Origin: DAIOHQ01 sp036744635
GTDB lineage: Bacteria > Planctomycetota > Phycisphaerae > Tepidisphaerales > Tepidisphaeraceae
NCBI GenBank assembly: GCA_036744635.1
Contig: DAIOHQ010000007.1
Coordinates: 1 to 44,986, forward strand
Direction of reading: 5' to 3'
DNA length: 44,986 nt
The translations under genes were made by a program, and so were the position numbers. Positions 8,450 through 18,075 of this stretch are shown piece by piece. Position 1 is the first letter of the stretch, and each line of letters begins with the position of its first letter. A model generated the notes under the pieces. The model made no database searches. It had not been told where the DNA came from and worked only from the letters and a program-made list of their open reading frames with translations.

Positions 8450-9349
8450 ATGGTTCCGAGCATATCGGTGGTGACGCCGAGCTATCAGCAGGGCAGGTAT
8501 ATCGAGCGCACGATCCAGAGCGTGCTCGGGCAGGGCATCGATGACCTGGAGTACGTGGTCTTCGACGGCGGCAGCACGGATGAGACGGTGGATATTCTCA
8601 AGAAATACCAGGACAAGCTGCGCTGGGTCTCGGAGAAGGACCGCGGCCAATCCGATGCGGTGAACAAAGGCATTCGCGCCACCACTGGCAACGTGATCGG
8701 CTGGCTCAACTCCGATGACATCTACTATCCCGGCGCGTTGCGCACGGTGCTGGATTATTTTGCCGCCCACCCGGAGTGCGAAGTGATCTACGGCGACGCC
8801 CATCACATCCGCGATGACGACTCGATCATCGACGACTATTACACCCAGCCGTGGGATTTTGAACGGCTCAAGGAGCTGTGTTATCTGTGCCAGCCGGCGG
8901 TGTTCTTCAATCGCAGCGTCGTCGAAAAATATGGATCGATCAACGATGCCCTGCACTTTTGCATGGATTACGAATATTGGATTCGCCTGGCCAGGGCGGG
9001 GGTAAAGTTTCATTATCTCAAGGGGTATTTTCTAGCCGGCTCGCGGCTGCACGAATCCACCAAGACGCTCAGCCAGCGGCCCAAGGTACACGCGGAAATC
9101 AACGAGATGATGGTGGATAAGTTCGGCCGGGTGCCCGATCAGTGGCTGTTCAACTGGGCCCACTGCCTGGTGGACGAGAAGGGGATCTCGCGCGACAGCG
9201 GGCTGAAATTCGCCACCGCCGTGGGGGTGGCGTCAGTATACGGCTCGCTGAAGTGGAACAAGCGGATTTCCTGGCGGGTTTTTTCCACGGCCTACAACTG
9301 GACCTTCGGCAGCGCGATGATCAAGCTGCGTTCGAGGTTGCGCAAATGA
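8450..9349 (+). CDS. GT2 family glycosyltransferase
   Basis: 299 aa from ATG 8450 (TTG 8444 is possible). A GT-A fold is indicated by the N-terminal beta strand SISVVTPSYQQ, the nucleotide-binding motif DGGSTD (39-44) and the metal-binding acidic motif NSDD (87-90). A further acidic region, CMDYEYWIRLA, probably contributes the catalytic base. There are no membrane segments, so it is a cytoplasmic enzyme acting on a membrane-linked acceptor. Its stop overlaps the ATG of the next glycosyltransferase (ATGA at 9346-9349), which indicates translational coupling. Donor and acceptor sugars are unknown. Confidence 0.9.
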   Translation: MVPSISVVTPSYQQGRYIERTIQSVLGQGIDDLEYVVFDGGSTDETVDILKKYQDKLRWVSEKDRGQSDAVNKGIRATTGNVIGWLNSDDIYYPGALRTVLDYFAAHPECEVIYGDAHHIRDDDSIIDDYYTQPWDFERLKELCYLCQPAVFFNRSVVEKYGSINDALHFCMDYEYWIRLARAGVKFHYLKGYFLAGSRLHESTKTLSQRPKVHAEINEMMVDKFGRVPDQWLFNWAHCLVDEKGISRDSGLKFATAVGVASVYGSLKWNKRISWRVFSTAYNWTFGSAMIKLRSRLRK

Positions 9350-10575
9350 GAATTGGTTACGACGTCAGCCAGACCGGCGCCGCCAAGGCGGGCTGCGGAT
9401 TTTTCGCCGATTCGCTCATCCGGCAGATCGCCGGGCTGGATCGCGAAAACGAGTACATCCTGTACCCGACGTTCGGGGATGCATTCGCCGATCCTGATTC
9501 GGCGGTGACCACCATCACCCTCGACTTGCCGAACTTCAGGCGCGGGCCAGCGCAGAAAAGCACCGACGCGGCCAAGCAGTTCTGGGGAGACCCGCCGGCC
9601 GATTTCGAGGAAGAGCTGGGCCGGCCGGACATCGTTCACTCCAACAATTTCTTTTGTCCGCGCGAGCTGGAAAAGGCAAAACTGGTTTACACGCTCTATG
9701 ACTTGGCGGTGGTGGATCGGCCGGATTTGACGACGGAGTCGAACCGCACCCACTGCTTTGGCGGGCTGTTCAACGCCAGCCTGTTCGCGGATTTGATCAT
9801 TGCCATCTCCAGCTACACGCGCGAGCATTTTCTGGAGGTGTTTCCGTATTATCCCGCCGAGCGGATCGTGACCATCTATCCCGGAACGCGCTTTGGTGCG
9901 CCGGAGGGGAAGCAGCGGCCGCAGGATCTGCAGAAGCTGGTTGCCGGCGAGTTCTGGCTGAGCGTGGGAACGCTGGAGCCGCGAAAAAACCACCGCCGGC
10001 TTGTGGAGGCGTACGCGATGCTCAAGGCGCGGGTGGGAAAGACGTTTCCGCTGGCGCTGGCCGGGGCGCAAGGGTGGATGATGGAAGGGTTCGAGGCGTA
10101 TCTCGAAGAGCTTGGGGTGGCGGAGGATGTGATCTGCCTTGGATACGTCGATGATGGATCGCTGGCGTGGCTGTATCGCAACTGTTTCGCGCTGATCTAT
10201 CCGTCGCTGTTCGAGGGATTTGGCCTGCCGGTGCTGGAGGCGATGGGGCTGGGGGCGCCGGTGATCGCATCCAATGTCAGCTCGATCCCCGAGATCGTGG
10301 GCGATGCGGCCATCCTGGTGGACCCGACCAGCGTGCAGTCCATCCTCGATGGGATGCTTAAAATCGCCGGGGATGCGGAATTGCGGGAACGGTTGAAGAC
10401 GCAGGTGGTGCGACGCGCCGGGCAATTCACCTGGGATGCGGCCGCCCGCGCGACGCTGGAATGCTATCGACGCGTGATGGCGATGGATAAGCTTTACCGC
10501 GGGGAGCACCGGGAGCTTTCGCGCCAGGCAGAAGAACTGCCGAACGCATCGCCGGCGCCGGTGGGGGCGCATTAG
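9346..10575 (+). CDS. GT4 family glycosyltransferase
   Basis: 409 aa from ATG 9346, which overlaps the upstream stop. GT-B architecture: an N-terminal acceptor domain beginning MRIGYDVSQTG, then the second Rossmann domain with SVGTLEPRKNH (about 206-216) and the retaining GT4 motif SLFEGFGLPVLEAMGLG (about 287-303), followed by a UDP/GDP-binding helix region. The last 40 residues are polar and poorly conserved in appearance. GDP-mannose is a plausible donor because a GDP-mannose dehydratase gene follows, but this is only context. Repeats fill the 321 bp downstream. Confidence 0.9.
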   Translation: MRIGYDVSQTGAAKAGCGFFADSLIRQIAGLDRENEYILYPTFGDAFADPDSAVTTITLDLPNFRRGPAQKSTDAAKQFWGDPPADFEEELGRPDIVHSNNFFCPRELEKAKLVYTLYDLAVVDRPDLTTESNRTHCFGGLFNASLFADLIIAISSYTREHFLEVFPYYPAERIVTIYPGTRFGAPEGKQRPQDLQKLVAGEFWLSVGTLEPRKNHRRLVEAYAMLKARVGKTFPLALAGAQGWMMEGFEAYLEELGVAEDVICLGYVDDGSLAWLYRNCFALIYPSLFEGFGLPVLEAMGLGAPVIASNVSSIPEIVGDAAILVDPTSVQSILDGMLKIAGDAELRERLKTQVVRRAGQFTWDAAARATLECYRRVMAMDKLYRGEHRELSRQAEELPNASPAPVGAH

Positions 10576-10601
10576 AAGACCGTGCGCAATTAAGAGCCCC
10601 C

Positions 10602-10678
10602 GTCATTCTGAGGTACTCCGAAGGATCTGGCCTCGAATGGTGATCCATCCAGATTCTTCGGATTACCTCAGAATGACA
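10602..10678. repeat. Palindromic intergenic repeat (GTCATTCTGAGG type)
   Basis: GTCATTCTGAGGTA at 10602-10615 is mirrored by TACCTCAGAATGAC ending at 10678, with CCGAAGGATCTGG and CCAGATTCTTCGG also paired inside. It makes a long imperfect hairpin with no coding content. Sequences of this type recur in many bacterial genomes. Confidence 0.85.
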
Positions 10679-10747
10679 GGTACGCGGTATGAATCGTGTG
10701 GAATCGCGCGGGACTATCGAGATGTTGAAATCGACTCGGGCAGTTGC

Positions 10748-10813
10748 GTAGGGTCCGCTTCAGCGGACGGGATTTTTCTGCCCCGGCACCGCGTCCGCTA
10801 AAGCGGACCCTAC
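10748..10813. repeat. Palindromic repeat (GTAGGGTCCGC type)
   Basis: GTAGGGTCCGCTTCAGCGGAC at 10748-10768 is itself a small hairpin. It is mirrored by GTCCGCTAAAGCGGACCCTAC at 10793-10813, so the whole unit also folds end to end. It lies in the leader of the gmd gene. I see no promoter with confidence. Confidence 0.85.
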
Positions 10814-10896
10814 TGCACTGGGCGGGGAGACCTCACCCCTACAAAGAGGATGCTGTGTCATCCTTCGGACTTCGGCAGGTAAAGGAGCAATTGTTG

Positions 10897-11907
10897 ATGT
10901 CCAAGCAGAAAGTCGCCTTCATCACCGGCATCACCGGCCAGGATGGCTCGTATCTGGCGGAGCTTCTGCTGGAAAAGGGATACCGCGTCGCGGGCATGTG
11001 GCGGAAAAGCTCGGCGATCATGCCGCTCAATGCCTCGCACCTGTTGGGGAGCGTCGAGTTTGTCTACGGCGATTTGCTTGACAGCGGCTCGCTGGTCGAG
11101 GCGATCCGCAAGTACCGGCCCGATGAGGTGTATAACCTGGCGGCACAGTCCTATCCCGGCGAGTCCTGGCGGCTGCCGATTCAGACCGCGGAAATCACCG
11201 GGCTGGGGGCGCACCGCCTGTTTGAGGCGGTGAAGCAGGTGGACAAATCCATCAAGGTTTACCAGGCCTCCAGCTCGGAAATGTACGGCAAGGTGCGGCA
11301 GATTCCCCAGGATGAAAACACCGCTTTCGAGCCGATCAATCCCTACGCGGCGGCCAAGCTCTACGCCCACAGCGCCGCGAAAATCTATCGTGAGAGCTTC
11401 GACATGTTCATCGCCTGCGGCATTCTCTTCAATCACGAAAGCCCGCGGCGGGGGATGCACTTCATCACCCAGAAGGTGACGCACGGGGCGGCCTGCATCA
11501 AGCTGGGGATTCGCTCCTCGCCGGTGCTTAACGAAGAAGGCGAGCCGATCGTCAAGGATGGCAAACTGGCCATCGGCAACCTCGAAGCCAAGCGCGACTG
11601 GGGGTTCGCCGGCGACTACGTCGAGGCGATGTGGATGATGATGCAGCAGCCCAAGCCGGATGATTTTGTCATCGCCACCAACCAGACCTGGTCGATCCGG
11701 CAGTTGTGCGAGCAGGCATTCCGCTACGTGGGGCTGGACTGGGAAAAGCACGTCGTGGTGGATGCGCGCTTCGTCCGGCCGACCGAAACCGGGCCGCTGG
11801 TGGGAAACGCCGATAAGGCCCTGCGCGAACTCGGGTGGAAGCCGAAGACGAGATTCGCGGACTTGATCGCAATGATGGTGGACACGCACCTGGCGCGGCT
11901 GAAGTAG
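10897..11907 (+). CDS. gmd: GDP-mannose 4,6-dehydratase
   Basis: 336 aa; ATG 10897 follows AAAGGAG at 10881-10887, whereas the longer open frame upstream runs through repeat DNA. It is a short-chain dehydrogenase/reductase of the extended type: NAD(P)-binding GITGQDG (11-17), the SSSEMYG substrate motif (about 126-132) and the catalytic YxxxK as Y150/K154 (YAAAK). The segment GILFNHESPRRG is characteristic of GDP-mannose dehydratases. It converts GDP-mannose to GDP-4-keto-6-deoxymannose, the precursor of fucose, rhamnose or perosamine in surface glycans. The usual RRSSSFNT segment after the first strand is replaced by WRKSSAIMPLN, so a related GDP-sugar dehydratase remains possible. It converges on the epimerase gene with only 8 bp between stops. 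Confidence 0.88.
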   Translation: MSKQKVAFITGITGQDGSYLAELLLEKGYRVAGMWRKSSAIMPLNASHLLGSVEFVYGDLLDSGSLVEAIRKYRPDEVYNLAAQSYPGESWRLPIQTAEITGLGAHRLFEAVKQVDKSIKVYQASSSEMYGKVRQIPQDENTAFEPINPYAAAKLYAHSAAKIYRESFDMFIACGILFNHESPRRGMHFITQKVTHGAACIKLGIRSSPVLNEEGEPIVKDGKLAIGNLEAKRDWGFAGDYVEAMWMMMQQPKPDDFVIATNQTWSIRQLCEQAFRYVGLDWEKHVVVDARFVRPTETGPLVGNADKALRELGWKPKTRFADLIAMMVDTHLARLK

Positions 11908-11915
11908 CCATCGCA

Positions 11916-12875
11916 TCACGTGCAATGGGCAAACCCGCAGCAGCGGCAATCTTTGAGCCCGAACGGTTCGGCCGGCGGCAGGCCGCGGCGGATCTGGCCT
12001 TCGCTGAACATCGTCGCCGGAGCGAGATCCGGCGGGGGCGGCGGGCAGGCGGGAAGAGGCTCGACGAGGCTTTCGCTGAGGATGCGGACCTGGGCGATCG
12101 AGATGAGGGGGATTTTCATGAGCCGTTCGGCGACCGCCGCGAGCAGATAATGAAACGCCACCGGCAGGCGCAGGAACAGCGGCCGTTTGCCGACAACGCC
12201 GGCCACGCGGCGAACCGCCTGGGCGAGCGTCAATTCCTCCGGTCCGGTGACGGAAACGGTTTGCCGCGACAGCCGGTCATCAACAAGGCAGGCGGCGAGC
12301 AGACGGGCCATATCTTCAACGGCAGTAGGACGCATCAACCGATCGCGGAAGCCAACAAAAGCGAAAACCGGAAAGGTGTGGAGGGCATGGGAGAGGTGAT
12401 CGAGCATGTGATCGCCGCGCCCGTAAATGACCCCAGCCTTGAGGACCGTGAAATCCAGGCCGGAATTTCGCACGATCTCCTCGGCGGCGAACTTCGACTC
12501 ATGGTATCCCGAGCCACAATCCGGCCGGGCGCGGAGAAAGCTGAGCAGGGCGATTTTGCCGACGCCGGAGCGGCGGGCGGCAGCGACGACATGTTGCGTG
12601 CCGGCCGCGTGAACGCGCTGGTAGGTCTGCGAGCCCAGCTCGCGATTGATGCCAGCGCAATGGGCGACCGCCTGGCACCCGGAAAACGCGGCCGTGAGCT
12701 GATCCACATCATCCAGCCCGATCGCGGTGATGGAGACGCCGGGAGAGTTGAGCAGCGACGTATCGCGATGATCCAGACCGCGGGAGATGAGCACGACCTC
12801 ATGGCCGAGCGCAAGGAGATGGCGGGCCAGGTGGCGCCCGACGAAGCCGGTTCCTCCGGTGATTGCGATACGCAT
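11916..12875 (-). CDS. NAD(P)-dependent epimerase/reductase, NDUFA9-like SDR
   Basis: 319 aa with an N-terminal Rossmann motif TGGTGFVG (6-13) and the layout of atypical extended SDRs related to complex I subunit NDUFA9: a GINRE segment after strand 4, the YHESKF active-site-like motif, then VLKAGVIYGRGD. The C-terminus ends in an unusual cysteine cluster, DCRCCGFAHC. The precise substrate is unknown; nucleotide-sugar or quinone-linked roles are both possible. It is transcribed toward gmd. The upstream region (12876-13070) belongs to a divided intergenic stretch with hairpin repeats. Confidence 0.75.
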   Translation of the reverse strand: MRIAITGGTGFVGRHLARHLLALGHEVVLISRGLDHRDTSLLNSPGVSITAIGLDDVDQLTAAFSGCQAVAHCAGINRELGSQTYQRVHAAGTQHVVAAARRSGVGKIALLSFLRARPDCGSGYHESKFAAEEIVRNSGLDFTVLKAGVIYGRGDHMLDHLSHALHTFPVFAFVGFRDRLMRPTAVEDMARLLAACLVDDRLSRQTVSVTGPEELTLAQAVRRVAGVVGKRPLFLRLPVAFHYLLAAVAERLMKIPLISIAQVRILSESLVEPLPACPPPPPDLAPATMFSEGQIRRGLPPAEPFGLKDCRCCGFAHCT

Positions 12876-12994
12876 GTGTGCTCCTATTTATGCAGTTATT
12901 TCTGTCGTTACTGAAATATAGGAATTACAGCGGCTGTTGTCAAGGGAAGTTTGATGCGCGCAGAGGCAAAAAAAGTGGATGAGGAAGTTCGTGG

Positions 12995-13046
12995 CACGGG
13001 CGTCTCGCCCGTGTTCAATGCCACAGACACGGGCGAGACGCCCGTG
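12995..13046. repeat. Pair of CACGGGCG hairpins
   Basis: CACGGGCGTCTCGCCCGTG (12995-13013) and CACGGGCGAGACGCCCGTG (13028-13046) are two hairpins in opposite orientation separated by 14 bp, the second followed by CTGCG. This is the same family as at 2821 and 3033. Confidence 0.85.
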
Positions 13047-13070
13047 CTGCGAGAATTTCCATAAACCTCG

Positions 13071-15107
13071 TTACGGCTGGGAAGCCGCCGATTCGGCGGC
13101 GGACTGCGCGTTGGATTCGCGCAAAAGGATGGGTTGAAGGAGCTGCTGCAGCTCGGCCAGGGCGCCGTCGAGGGTGTTGACGATGCGGATGGATTCGCCG
13201 CACCCCATGCGCACCTTGGCTTTCTTCAAGTCCGCCCGGCTGGTCCACAGACCAACCACCATCTCCAGATCGGCAAACCGGGCGTGCAGGCGCTTGCACA
13301 GATAGCGGGCGTGGCCGATGGCGCTCGGCGGCAGCGCGGACACACACACCAGCTCGGCCTTGCGCTCGGCGACTTTCTCCCCCATCTCGCTGGCCAGCGC
13401 GGTAACCGAAACCGCCTCTCCCAATGCCCCCTGCTTGCGGAGAAGCTGGGCGAGCATCATCGCGATGATCTCATCGGCCTCATCGCGGGCGGGAAGACAT
13501 AGAATGCTGATGCGCGACGATTTGGGCACCGACATGCGCGGCTGCTGATCCGCCTTGATCTCGGTGTTGCCGTTGCCGCGGGGCTTCTGGTCCGGCGCGG
13601 GCGGGGACGGGGGCGCTGGTGCGGGAGGGGCGTTATCTTCCATGTCCTCGACCACCTCGCGAATGCTCTGGCGGACGAAGCGGTGCCGAGCTTCATCGAG
13701 CCGGCCATAATGAAAATCGGCCTCCGCGCGGGCGAGGGCCGGGATGACGATCGTGTCATACACTTTTTGCAGCGGCTGGGTCGGAAGAAATTCATCCAGC
13801 ACGTCCAGCGATTCCTCCGGGTCGCCCGCCAGCAGGCGCTGGTAATAGCGCTCGCTGGGCTCCAGCACAGGCTCATCCCCCAGCAGCACGCTGAGGAACT
13901 GAAGCTGCGGGACGTAGCGCCCCAGGACGACGAGGACCACCGTGAGCGGCGTCGCCAGCAGCAATCCAATCGGCCCCCACAGCCAGGTCCAGAACGCGGC
14001 GGAGACCAGAACGGCCAATGTCGAGATGCCCGTGCTCGAGCCGTACAGCCATGGTTCCAGCGCATTGGCCGTGATGACCTCGATCGCCACGAACAGCCCG
14101 ATCAGCTCCAGCGTCTGGCGGCTCGACTCGAACACCGCGAAGGAAAGGATCAGCGGCAGGCTGGCCGCCACCCAGATGCCAATGTAGGGGACGAAACGCA
14201 GCAGCGCTGCCAGCAATCCCCAGAGTGCGGGGTTGGGAACGCCCAGAAGCTTCAGACCAATGCCGACCGCCACCCCGACCGATCCGTTGATCAGCGATTG
14301 CATCAGCAAATACCGGCTGATCCGGTCCGCCGCTTCGTTCATCGCCTGCGTCGTCACCGTCATCTGCCCCTGGCCGACCAGCCGGATGATGCGGTCGCGG
14401 AGGTCTTCGCGCTGGATCAGCACGAAGATCGTGAAGACCACGACGATGAAGGTGGTGCCGAGCGGACCGAGCAATGGGATCACCGCATTCTCGATATACT
14501 CGCCGACCGTCGGCAGCGGCGGGACGATTTTGACCGGTACGGCTTCGGCGGGCGGAATTTCGGGATGCGCCAGCTTTTCGATGCCGCGATCTTCGCCGGG
14601 GACGACCGGATCCGGCACCAGCCCGTCGCGCCCGGGGCGCACCTGCGCTGGCGTCGGCAGCGTCGCGGGTTGCGTGGTGGCCGATTGGGTGGTGGCCGGC
14701 AGCGTGCTCGGCGATGCAAACTCCTCTCCCAGTTTCCTGAATGGCTTGGCAACGTCCCCCAGCGTCCCGCCCATGGGATTCTTCAGCCACTGAATCCGCT
14801 TGTGCAGCTTCTGCTGATACTCGCCGCGGTTAAGTTCCAGCGCCAAGTCGCGAAGTTGCCCAGCCACCACATAACCAATCCCGCCCAGCACGGCGATCGT
14901 GAACGCCGCGACCAGCAGCACCGCCGGCACGCGGGGGATTTTCCATCGCTCCAACCGGCTGACCAGCGGCGCCAGCAGAAAGCTCAGCAGCACCGCCAGC
15001 GCCAGCGGAATCAGGACTTCCCGCGCGAAGTAAAGCGATGCGACCAGCACCGCCGCTCCGGCCAGCGGCAAGAGCTTCGATGATGGAATGTTGTAGGTGC
15101 GCGCCAT
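13071..15107 (-). CDS. AI-2E/PerM family membrane protein with extra cytoplasmic C-terminal domain
   Basis: 678 aa. The membrane part follows the AI-2E transporter (PerM/TqsA) pattern: two hydrophobic segments at the N-terminus (about 10-90), a soluble linker with a Thr/Pro-rich run (about 130-200), then several helices (about 205-420) with RFVPYIGIWVAASLP and GPIGLLLATPLTVVL. Family members usually end near 350-400 aa. Here about 260 more residues follow, including a Pro-rich spacer (PPAPAPPSPPAPDQ) and a Rossmann-like segment near ILCLPARDEADEIIAMMLAQ that resembles a B12-binding fold without its DxHxxG histidine motif. It probably acts as a permease or regulator in the inner membrane; the substrate is unknown. 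Confidence 0.8.
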   Translation of the reverse strand: MARTYNIPSSKLLPLAGAAVLVASLYFAREVLIPLALAVLLSFLLAPLVSRLERWKIPRVPAVLLVAAFTIAVLGGIGYVVAGQLRDLALELNRGEYQQKLHKRIQWLKNPMGGTLGDVAKPFRKLGEEFASPSTLPATTQSATTQPATLPTPAQVRPGRDGLVPDPVVPGEDRGIEKLAHPEIPPAEAVPVKIVPPLPTVGEYIENAVIPLLGPLGTTFIVVVFTIFVLIQREDLRDRIIRLVGQGQMTVTTQAMNEAADRISRYLLMQSLINGSVGVAVGIGLKLLGVPNPALWGLLAALLRFVPYIGIWVAASLPLILSFAVFESSRQTLELIGLFVAIEVITANALEPWLYGSSTGISTLAVLVSAAFWTWLWGPIGLLLATPLTVVLVVLGRYVPQLQFLSVLLGDEPVLEPSERYYQRLLAGDPEESLDVLDEFLPTQPLQKVYDTIVIPALARAEADFHYGRLDEARHRFVRQSIREVVEDMEDNAPPAPAPPSPPAPDQKPRGNGNTEIKADQQPRMSVPKSSRISILCLPARDEADEIIAMMLAQLLRKQGALGEAVSVTALASEMGEKVAERKAELVCVSALPPSAIGHARYLCKRLHARFADLEMVVGLWTSRADLKKAKVRMGCGESIRIVNTLDGALAELQQLLQPILLRESNAQSAAESAASQP

Positions 15108-15262
15108 GCAGGGGATTCAACCCGCGAGTTACAGGCTCCTCCGACTCAACTATAGCTCGGTTGCGGCGATCGCGTAACGTGTGAAGTGGGGGGATTCGGT
15201 ATGTAGTGCTCGGCAGAAGCGTGGGCTACCATCGAAGCGCAATGCTCTTCTCTTCCGCCGTA

Positions 15263-15389
15263 GCATGGGTTTTCAACCCATGCCGAGCACGCCGGAATTC
15301 CCGAGCAGCGCGGAAGATCCTCGCCGCTTCTTCAATGTCCTACCAGATAAAGGATGCCGAGCCGCCTGGCACGGGTTGGAAACCCGTGC
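15263..15389. repeat. Hairpin repeats in a 319-bp gene-free stretch (15108-15426)
   Basis: GCATGGGTTTTCAACCCATGC at 15263-15283 and GCACGGGTTGGAAACCCGTGC at 15369-15389 are two members of the same hairpin family, each next to a TAG or CTACGA flank. The rest of 15108-15426 shows no gene I can support. Confidence 0.85.
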
Positions 15390-15426
15390 TACGAAAGAGG
15401 GCTCACCGCTTCTGGCGACCGCACTC

Positions 15427-17793
15427 TCAGCGAACCATCACCAGCGCATCTTCCACCACCACATCCACCTGATCGCCCAAGGAGAGCCACTGGGCGATGT
15501 CCGGATGTTGCTTAAGCAGGGCGAAATACTCATCGCTGTTGAACTTGATCTCCTGTTTCTTCAGATTCTGCTTCGACTGCGCGGTGCTGTCGGTCCAGAT
15601 CTGGCCGTTCTGATAAAATGCCCGGCCGTTCACGAGCCGGGCCTGCTGGTTGTAGGTCTGCGCAACTTTGTACCCACCACTCGGTTGGGTGGCGGCAGCA
15701 CTCGGCTTGACCTGATACACCGGGCCGCCGCGCCCGCCTCCAGCGCCATACTCCTTCCCCTTGCCCATCATGATCCCATCCTTCGCCTGCTGCTCATTCT
15801 CGCTGTACTTCATTCCGCCGGAGTTGCTGGCGTTGGCCAGCGCCTTTTCACCAGTGCGCGCCATCATGTCGGCCGCTTCCAAGTTCGCCGCGTCGTACTG
15901 CGCTTTGGCGCCTTCATGGGCCATGCGATCGTCGCGGAACTCGCGCTGCGTCTGCATCGTCAACGGCACGTTCCGCCGCGTTTCATCCTCAAGAATGAGA
16001 TAAGACGTGTACGGCGTCACGATGCCCCAATCCCGGGCCAGTCGCGTCACTTCATCGCGCACCTCGCCCGACTCCCCGTGCAGGCGGATTTCCTCCAGCA
16101 GCCATCCCACCCGCCGCATCGCCCACAGCCGCGGAATGAACTGGTTGGCCGTGTCGCGCTCGGTGAAGGTCACATCGGTCACGAACTCTTTCCTCTGCCC
16201 ATTCAGATTGCCGGTGATTTTCACCGAGGCCGGGCCTTTGCCGCTATAGCGTCCGAAGACGGTCAGCATCTGTCCTTTGAACAGGTCCGGAATGTTGTTG
16301 GGATAGAGCTGCGAGGTCTTGATGTCGCCGTTGAAGCTGACGGTCACGTGATCGAGCACCGGTTCCTTGATCTTGGTGTAGAAGTCGCTGACCTTCACTT
16401 CGATGTCCTCCTGCGGCAGCACGTACTGGCTGAGCGCGCCGGTGGCATTGGCGATGCGGTCGAGCAGGTGCGTATTCACATCATTGCCGATGCCGAAGCA
16501 GAAGATGCGCGTCGATTGCCCGTCCTTGATGGCGTTCTGCACGATCGGATCTTCCTGGGTAACGCCCACCGTCGGCAGGCCATCGGTCAGAAAAATGATG
16601 ATATATGGATGCTCCGCCGGCCCGATCTGCTCGACCGGCGGATCGCCGGGCTTGGGCGCGCTGCGCACCGGTCGCAGCGCCTGCGCCTTGCGCAGGGCTT
16701 CATGAATTGCCGTCCCGCCAATCGGCTTCAGATCGGCCACGAACTTCTGTGCCTTGTCGATGTTCTCCTTGTTGGCATCCACCAGTTTCCCGAAGACATC
16801 CTCGGCGTCGGTGCTGAAACGGATGATCTCGAAACGATCCCCTTCGTTCAGGTTGGCCAGGCAGAACTGCAGCGCCTTTTTCGCCTGATCCAGCTTCGGC
16901 CCCGCCATCGAGCCGCTGGTATCCAGCACGAAGCAGATATCCTTCTTTTGCACCGCGTTGCGGGCCACGTCCATTCCCGGCGACGCCAGCAGGAGGAAAT
17001 AGCCGTCATCCGGTCCATTGCGATAGGTCAGCAGATCGATCCCGATCGGATCCTTCGACCGGGAAAAGATCACTTTGAAATCGGTGTCCGGCCGCACGTT
17101 ACGATCTTCGTAACCGATCACCGCTTTGTTTGGATTGGCGGCATCGCGCCGAATGTCGACGCTATGGCTGGGGCTATAGACGCTCTTGATCGGCTGCTTG
17201 CCGTCAATGCTGACTTTGACCGAAACATCCTGCAGCGGCTTGCTGCTGAATTTTTCGGTATTGAGAGGGTAGGTGTATTCGACCAGCCCCGAGTCGCTCT
17301 TGAGAAGCTGGGTGTACTGCAGCTTGACGTGCTTGCGGCTGTTTGGCTCGATCGGGAAAATCCGCACTTTGAAGGCATCCCGGCCAATGTATTCCAGCAG
17401 CGCCGGGTCCTTGTAGCGCCGCACGAAGTCCTCATAAATTGCCCTGGCCTTGTCCGCGCTCAGCAATTCCGCATCCATCATCTTCCCGTTCATGTCCATC
17501 GAAAACTTGTCGATGTGCGCGCCCTCCGGCAGCGGGAACATGTACGTCCCCTCCAGGCGCGCATTGTTGGGATTGAAAAACTCCTCATCCACGAAAGTGG
17601 TGGCCACCTGATCGTTGATCTCGACGCTGACGCGGTGATAGGTCACCTCGAGCGGGGCGAATACGAAATGGTTGGGCACCGGCTGGGGAACGTCGTGGAT
17701 CACGATGAACCCATCAGCGCGGCAAAATGCCGCAAAAAGCAGAACGAACAGGGTGGCGGCGAATCCGGCAGCCAGTCGATTCAATATTTTCAT
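15427..17793 (-). CDS. Secreted VIT and von Willebrand factor A domain protein
   Basis: 788 aa from the ATG at 17793, which is preceded by GAGAGG and begins a signal peptide (MKILNRLAAGFAATLFVLLF, cut after FCRADG). A VIT (inter-alpha-trypsin inhibitor) domain covers about residues 30-165, with PLPEGAHIDKF. A VWA domain covers about 280-460, with the metal-ion motif DTSGSM near 289-294 (DxSxS). The C-terminal 250 residues hold a beta-rich region and a low-complexity Gly/Gln part. VIT-VWA proteins are exported and are common in Planctomycetota, probably with an adhesive or scaffold role. I cannot name a partner. The open frame continues upstream to 17931 but adds nothing signal-like. Confidence 0.87.
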   Translation of the reverse strand: MKILNRLAAGFAATLFVLLFAAFCRADGFIVIHDVPQPVPNHFVFAPLEVTYHRVSVEINDQVATTFVDEEFFNPNNARLEGTYMFPLPEGAHIDKFSMDMNGKMMDAELLSADKARAIYEDFVRRYKDPALLEYIGRDAFKVRIFPIEPNSRKHVKLQYTQLLKSDSGLVEYTYPLNTEKFSSKPLQDVSVKVSIDGKQPIKSVYSPSHSVDIRRDAANPNKAVIGYEDRNVRPDTDFKVIFSRSKDPIGIDLLTYRNGPDDGYFLLLASPGMDVARNAVQKKDICFVLDTSGSMAGPKLDQAKKALQFCLANLNEGDRFEIIRFSTDAEDVFGKLVDANKENIDKAQKFVADLKPIGGTAIHEALRKAQALRPVRSAPKPGDPPVEQIGPAEHPYIIIFLTDGLPTVGVTQEDPIVQNAIKDGQSTRIFCFGIGNDVNTHLLDRIANATGALSQYVLPQEDIEVKVSDFYTKIKEPVLDHVTVSFNGDIKTSQLYPNNIPDLFKGQMLTVFGRYSGKGPASVKITGNLNGQRKEFVTDVTFTERDTANQFIPRLWAMRRVGWLLEEIRLHGESGEVRDEVTRLARDWGIVTPYTSYLILEDETRRNVPLTMQTQREFRDDRMAHEGAKAQYDAANLEAADMMARTGEKALANASNSGGMKYSENEQQAKDGIMMGKGKEYGAGGGRGGPVYQVKPSAAATQPSGGYKVAQTYNQQARLVNGRAFYQNGQIWTDSTAQSKQNLKKQEIKFNSDEYFALLKQHPDIAQWLSLGDQVDVVVEDALVMVR

Positions 17794-18075
17794 AACGGCC
17801 TCTCGAAAAAATCCTGCTTGGTCAAAGACCACTCCCACGTTGTCATATTTGTTAGAACGCAGGCGGGGCAAAAAGTTCCAGCTGACGCCAGATGAATCTG
17901 AAAATGCTTCGTTGCGGCCTCTTCCATACACCGGGTCCAGCCGCTCGCTGAGAGGTCTATTTTATCCTGATCGCGGCATCGCCGCGGCGTTTCACGGTAA
18001 GCTCGCCAGACGGTACGAAGTTTACTAAAATAGCCACCTGCCGCCACCCGTGGGAATGGGGGTGGCAGATGCCGC

